A stretch of DNA of 64,000 nt from Ceratotherium simum simum (lineage: Eukaryota; Chordata; Mammalia; Perissodactyla; Rhinocerotidae): assembly GCF_000283155.1 (NCBI RefSeq), contig NW_004454163.1:1-64000 (forward strand), given 5' to 3'. Positions 58,300 through 64,000 of the stretch are shown here, one piece after another (the stretch's first letter is position 1; each line of letters begins with the position of its first letter). The notes beneath the pieces were generated by a model. It was not told the DNA's origin, ran no database searches, and worked only from the letters and a program-made list of their open reading frames with translations. A program made the translations under genes and the position numbers.

Positions 58300-58975
58300 T
58301 TTATACTAGATATTAGAGATTAAATCCAAATTTCTTTTTTGTTTTGCAATCTCTCTCTGACCTATGGATGATTTCAACTATACCCCTAACCTCTATTATC
58401 TCCTTTATTGATGCCTTCCCAGATCTTTGTCTTCAGACCTTACCACTCCTTTGAATTCCAGACCTAGATTTTCAACCGGCTCACATCCATATTCATAAAA
58501 TGGCATTTTCTTTATGAAAACTTTCCCAGCCATGACCACTGGAAATTAACAACTCCAACTCTAGACTCTGGAAGCATTTTATTTCTTTTTCTATCTCATC
58601 AATATCTAAGTTGTGTCCTGTCAATATCTAAGTTGTGTTTTAGCTACTTGCATGTGCCTGTCTCCCCAAATATACTACAAACCCCTTGTTGCTAGGTGTC
58701 ATGTCTTATTTATCTTCATACCATTAGTGCCTAGATGATTATTTTGCTTAAAAATATTTGTTGAGGGCCGGCCACATGGCTTAGCGGTTAAGTGCGCGGG
58801 CTCTGCTACTGGCAGCCCGGGTTTGGATCCAGGGCGCGCACCAGCGCACCGCTTCTCCAGCCATGCTGAGGCCGCATCCCACATACAGCAATTAGAAGGA
58901 TGTGCAACTATCACATACAAGTATCTACTGGGGCTTTGGGGAAAAAAAAAAATATTTGTTGAAACCGGAATGTAA
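58300..58975 (+). repeat. LINE L2 3' end split by an ERE SINE
   Basis: 'TTATGAAAACTTTCCCAGCC' near 58513 and the end 'TCTTCATACCATTAGTGCCT' near 58712 match L2. L2 text ('AAATATTTGTTGAAACCGGAATG') resumes after the SINE. A 22-bp tandem duplication (TCAATATCTAAGTTGTGT twice) lies near 58599-58640. Confidence 0.7.
58765..58948 (+). mobile_element. ERE SINE, short form, with 14-bp target duplication
   Basis: Head GGGCCGGCCACATGGCTTAG, then the CATACAGCAATTAG and CTACTGGGGCTTTGGGG modules and an A-run. It ends there without the TTAGCTCAGGGCC tail modules of the other copies. AAAATATTTGTTGA flanks it exactly at 58751-58764 and 58949-58962. Confidence 0.93.
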
Positions 58976-59399
58976 AAGGAACAAATGTTTACATCATTTT
59001 CAGGTGTGGTAAAAGGATGTTATTATCCCAAGAAAGTCCTTGGCTTCTTACAAAGTTAAATGCTTTGTTTTTCAGTAGATCTTTACAGAATAGATCTTTG
59101 GGGATTATGAGTGAAGTGACACACTGTGACCAAGCACTTGTAGAGACACTTTTAAAGACAAGTATTTAATTGTGAATTTGATGCCATATTGACATCTGCC
59201 TGATCTGCTAGTAGAAGAGATTGAAGGCTTTCTTTAAAAGAAAAAAAGACATTTGATGAATTGACATGCTGAGTTATATACACTTTGGGAAGAGTTATAT
59301 AATATGTTATCTTTTTCTGATGTAAGGATAAGGGACACTTCACTTGGAAAGTGATCACTTTCCAAGCTCTCTCTTTTTCGTGAATAAGTAGTGTAATAA
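58976..59399. other. Unassigned sequence
   Basis: Nothing recognised. Confidence 0.45.
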
Positions 59400-59600
59400 T
59401 AATCAAAATAGTAAGAGCTAACACTTATTGAGTTGTTACTGTATATTCAAAGTACTTCATGCATATTAGCTCATTTAATACTCAGAACAATGCTATCAAA
59501 TATGTATGATTATTAATATCTCCATTTCCTGGTTGAGGAAATAGAAACTTAGGCAGAAACAAGCTGAAAATATTTTGTAGAACCAAGAACCTGCTCTGTG
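59400..59600 (-). repeat. MIR SINE (antisense)
   Basis: Antisense MIR order: 'AAGAGCTAACACTTATTGAG' near 59412, 'TATTAGCTCATTTAATACTC' near 59463, 'AATATCTCCATTTCCTGGTT' near 59516 and 'CAGAAACAAGCTGAAA' near 59554. Confidence 0.78.
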
Positions 59601-62600
59601 GGTATAGAGTGTAATCTCTTTCTCCATTCTTATTTCTAGTACCTTTATTTCACCCACTCTTTGCTTCTTCGACACCTGTGTTTGCCTTTCATGCATTTCA
59701 CTTAAAGTTATTTTAATAGTGATAAGTTACCTAAAGTCTGATTTTATGCTTAAAATAATTTTATGCTTAAAAATACTCTCCACTCTTGGCAAATATTCCC
59801 TTATCTTTATCACCGCAGTGAGATTCCATTTTATCCTTTGAACTGTCATACTTGCCTGTCACTAATACTAATTTTGACTTGCCAAAATAATTTTTTTCTA
59901 TATAAGAAGTGATAAGCAATTTATGTCCCCAGAACAACAATCCTCAATCTGTTTTTAGTTGGCGGTACTCCATGTTGAATTACATGCAATAGTAAATTGA
60001 CACGAGTTGATACCCAGCAGGGATTTATTTGACACAACCAATCTCATTTCTTCTAGGTCCTTAGGTACTAAGACCTTTCAAGTGGAGATGAGAGGTCTTT
60101 CCTGTTTGGTTTATCCTGTCACTAGGTGCTTAAAATTTGAAGCTTACTCTTTATCTAAGATACAGTAAAAATTTTTGCAGTCTCATAAGATACTCTTTAC
60201 CAGAATACAGGAAAGCAGTACTATGCTGAACATGAAGAGTAATTAAATAGTGATAACTCACCAACATTTCAATATGAGGCATCGTCTTTGTTCTAGTATT
60301 AAAAACTAGCAATAGTGAATCTTAAGAAGCACATTGTCTTGTTATAAGGAGGTTTAGTGTACATTTAAATCCGCATTTTTAGTTCAATCTGCAAAGAGCT
60401 ACAAAGGCACTCACTCAGAAACATGGAAATGGCGACCAATGAAAGCAAAATGGTTTCCTTCTCTGAAATGCCTATATGAGAAGATATTATTAACAATAAT
60501 GGAAGTTAGTCATTCACATTGAGAGGGCACTATGCCCATAAGTGCTCTTGAAGCAACATGTCAAATTTGCTTGTTTCTCAAGTTCTGATTTATGTAGTAC
60601 CTTATTCACTGTGTAATAATATCAGTCTCTGAAGTGCAGCCCATAATTATACCAGCAATAACCATTTCTTTTTGTTTATAAAAATAACAGTGAGTGAGCA
60701 GCTGAAATGTAATTTCCTGGAGCAAAGATATAAGAATTGATAGCATCTTTTTAACTTTCTTTCTATCATTTTCAAACCCAGTTCGAAAGGTCAAGATTTC
60801 TGTTTGTAATAATTCTAAACTACGTTGCCCTATAAAGTAATGGAATTAACAATGATCGAAAATCACACATATATTTAATGACTAGCATTTAATGAATATG
60901 TGAAAATATAAAAATATAAACACACCTCAATTATTCAGTACTACTCAGTACAATTTAAGGAACAAGACATTCTCTGTCTTTGGATTTTCTGGTTGTGTGA
61001 GGTTTGATCTACTTGTGCTAAATGTATGGACCAGTTCACTTACCTTCTCTCGTTAAATCACTTCGTATCTTTTAAAATATAGACATTAACGAATCACTAG
61101 TTTTGAATTCAGATATCAAAATATTCATTGCATGATCATAGTCTTTGAAAATGTATTATAAAAACAGAAATTTAAAGTTTCCACCAAATCCCATCAGTGG
61201 AAGAGAGTAAGTTTTTCTCAGAAAAATGATTTTAATTATTTCAAATATAAATTTTAATTCAAAATTTGATGCAAAAAAAAAGTTTTGGAAAACAGCTGGA
61301 TAATTTAGAATTTATGTAATCTTATTTTAAGAGGTCATGATAAAAATGCAAATATGAAATTGCCTCTGGCTCTCTTAGCTAACAGAATAAATCTTAGCTG
61401 AATCATTTATCCTCATTTATACATATTCATATTCTTGCTGTAGCCTGAAAACCCAGAGGTAAAAAGTAAAGGCATTTAGAAGTATCTAGGAAATGACTGG
61501 TAAACAGATTAAAGGTCATGATATTTGGCAATGTGCCGCCTTCTAGTGTCTTTTTCTCATTGCCTATGCTTATCTCCATATGGTCCCTCTGTCTCAAGGT
61601 AGGCCCTATCTTGTCTTCCCCAAAAGAACCAGAATCAAATTTATATTTCATTTGAGTCTGCTCATTCCAAGAAATTAATGCCACCTGCCCCACATGCAAA
61701 ATGACATGTCTTTGTTGGGTGAACTGTTAACATTGTATATGGCTTTACCCTTTTCAAATGGCATATTTATTTGGGGGGCTTATTATATAAGAGAGACCAA
61801 ATTTACTAGAGATTTTTCTACTGTCTTTTTATGAGAGTTGATCAATATTATGTACATAAAGGAAATATTTAAACAAAATCTACTTTTGCTTTTGTAAGAA
61901 ATTCTTAGGCCAGACTCTGGGAATTATGAACCAGTTAACCTTTCTCAATTGCTCTTTCAGACTTCCTGGTTATCAGTTGTATTTCTTAGGACTTCTTTGG
62001 TTTTAGGTAATAGAAAATTGTTTTGAGTAAAGAGTCAAATTTAGTACAAGGGTTCCGGGGTCTCCTTTGGAACCCATAGGCAGCAACGGGATTGGTGCTA
62101 AAGAATGTCTGAGAAGAAAGCACTGGACTTCTGCCTCAACGAGCCCTGCTATACTCTCTCATTTCTGTCTCTGCACTTGCTGGGTTAGTCCCTAGTGCAG
62201 ACCAGTTCCCTTGGTTTCTCAATCCATATGATAGAAAGTGGCTATTAAATAACTCCACATTCACACGAGCAAGATGGAGCTGAAGTCTTATTTGCAATGA
62301 ATGACATGTTTTCAGAGGCAAACTGGGATTAGCCCCATCCATTCTGGCCTGAAGGCTGAACTGTGTGGCACAAACATAGCTGCTCCTGTTATACAGTGTG
62401 GAAATGGTGGGGGGAGCTTTGAAGACAACCCAAGAAGCCTTGATTTTAACTCTCAAATTACTTACATGAAGTTTTGACTTACAAAAGAGGTAGATAAGTA
62501 GAATATTGGGTCAGTCAGTTCTATTCATTGATTTTTAGTATTTATCAATGACCAATCAGATATCATTCATTAAATCTAAAGCTTTATTTAAGGGAAAACT

Positions 62601-64000
62601 AGAATTGGCTTTGGTTTGTAACCATGCCTATTGAATCCTACTACTTAATGTCCAGAGGTATTAATAATATTTGCCCATTTGGAATCATATGTGGTAGCAA
62701 ATCACATAATATATTTGCCTCATTTTTATTTTAGAAATAAATGGCACTAGACTATGGTATTGCTGAAAATGTAAGCACATAGGTTCATATGTAGTTATAA
62801 CTCTAAAATATTAATTGTCAACTCTGGCACTCTTCTCTGATGTAATATGGTTCATACTCATTAGGTCAAAAGGCAGAGATGATAGATGAATTGCTGAGAT
62901 CATGGTGTTGATGAAGCCAAGGTCAAAGGTGTAAGCTCTGTGCAGGCCAGGATTTTTGTAGAAAGAAAATAAAAATCCTGCACCTCATACCTCATCTATT
63001 CTTATTAACATATATCACTAACATGAGGGAAACTGGTGATAATGTTAAGGAGACTTCTTACACAAAAACGCATATCTTCCTTCTATATCTAAAATCAACT
63101 CCACATATAAAGAGAATTTCTCTATTTAATCAAAAGAATATCTTGATCAAGAGTAAATCTAGCACATCCATATACTCAGGCCTTTATGGAAATAGAGTCT
63201 CTTCACTTTCATCTATTAATCTAAAAAATATGCAAGTACATTGTGAACTAATAATTGTTTAGACATTCCCATGACCTAAATAAATTATCACTTATATAAT
63301 TCCTGAAATCTATAGTATTTCCTGAATATTATGATTTTGCTACAATAACTAGTTATCTGTTTGAATTTGCTTAATTCCAGTTCTTAGGTTGGAAAAAGAA
63401 GAGAGAGAGGGAAAGAGAGAGATAGATAAATATTTATTATCTTAGAAGAAAAGATATGTCTTGGGGCCCAACATAGTGGCTTTTACTTTGAGAAGTTAAA
63501 CATCTTGTAACTCTAATCTATTTCCGATGCCCAAAGTCACTAAGTGTTGAAACTGACTGATGTGTCAAGGGATGTTTCAGGAAAAGCAAGCTAGAAGTGT
63601 TTAGGATTTAAACAACATAACGTTAGACCTCAGTGTATATTTTCTTAGAAATTTGAAGTTATTCTTAACTAAGCCTTTCTGAATCCAGGTAAGAATATAC
63701 CAGAACGTGTTGACTTTGATGCCACAATTTAATAGCAAGTGCTGGATAATTGTAGGTAGTTTTGATTGAATAGCTTGACCTATTTGGGATCCATGTGAGT
63801 AGTTTCACTGAGCTAACATAAATTAAAGAAAGAGGATACTGTCAGCTAATATGCACAGTTAAAGTACTTCTCACACAATTGTGAAAGGGAGAGATGACTG
63901 GCCTGCCTACATCCATTTCATTTTAATAAAGAAACACATAATGGGATAAAATATTGGGATCCCTCTATTAATACCATTTATATTACTTACATCAGGTGTG
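59601..64000. other. Unassigned AT-rich sequence to window end
   Basis: About 4.4 kb without a confidently recognised repeat or gene. A local duplication TTTTATGCTTAAAATAA/TTTTATGCTTAAAAATA lies at 59743-59775. A GA-rich tract lies near 63395-63430. Frames at 61427-61699, 62136-62456 and 63023-63262 are under 110 codons and have no family motif. GC is higher at 62040-62430. Confidence 0.6.

Noticed and set aside
1206..63262. Open frames of 60-145 codons scattered over both strands
   Set aside because: Those outside transposons lack family motifs, overlap each other on opposite strands and have no exon context. Those inside are pieces of L1, L2, ERV or SINE sequence.

Overview
The window is mammalian nuclear DNA and contains no intact protein-coding gene, no exon I can defend and no RNA gene. 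The best lineage marker is a tRNA-derived SINE present in at least seven copies. Its head begins near GGGGCCGGCCC and is followed by a TTAGCTCAGGGCC / CTTCCTCA tail module. I recognise this as the equine repetitive element (ERE) family, which points to a perissodactyl (horse group, rhinoceros or tapir). MIR, L2, MLT1 and MLT2 copies are general to placental mammals and fit that. I cannot tell horse from rhinoceros by reading alone. The GC content is low and repeats are dense, so this looks like a gene desert or a large intron.

Layout. 1-11,255: unassigned AT-rich DNA with two L2 copies (3,080-3,815 plus strand; 6,370-7,930 minus strand), L1M fragments, an ERE SINE, two MLT1 LTRs and MIRs. 11,256-25,649: a class I endogenous retrovirus (gammaretrovirus-like ERV1) with both LTRs and decayed gag, pro and pol; no env is recognisable. 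Four later insertions lie inside it: three ERE SINEs (two with near-perfect target-site duplications) and one 6.8-kb L1 insertion in the integrase region. The ERV itself sits inside an older MIR. 25,816-34,977: mostly unassigned sequence with scattered MIR, L2 and hAT-like fragments. 34,978-36,527: a palindromic DNA transposon with an 8-bp target duplication, split by an L1. 36,528-40,675: unassigned, with MIRs. 40,676-46,719: a dense L1 area with a HAL1-type element, MLT1 and MLT2 LTRs, two L1s head to head, older L1M and an ERE. 48,522-49,375: a short antisense L1. 52,050-57,760: a long antisense L1 interrupted by an MLT2 LTR and a young ERE. 57,818-58,972: an L1 tail and an L2 split by another ERE. 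59,600-64,000: nothing assignable.

The most informative structure is the 17,449-24,267 insert. A 14-bp target duplication in the retroviral integrase flanks the L1 together with about 0.9 kb of non-L1 sequence beyond its poly(A). That extra piece contains an L2 fragment and ends in its own AATAAA and A-rich tail. The simplest reading is an L1-mediated 3' transduction, which brought unrelated genomic DNA into the provirus. Layering gives a relative order: MIR, then ERV, then L1 with transduced flank and the SINEs. I found no undescribed defence, toxin or RNA-guided system, and every reverse-transcriptase reading belongs to L1, L2 or the ERV.
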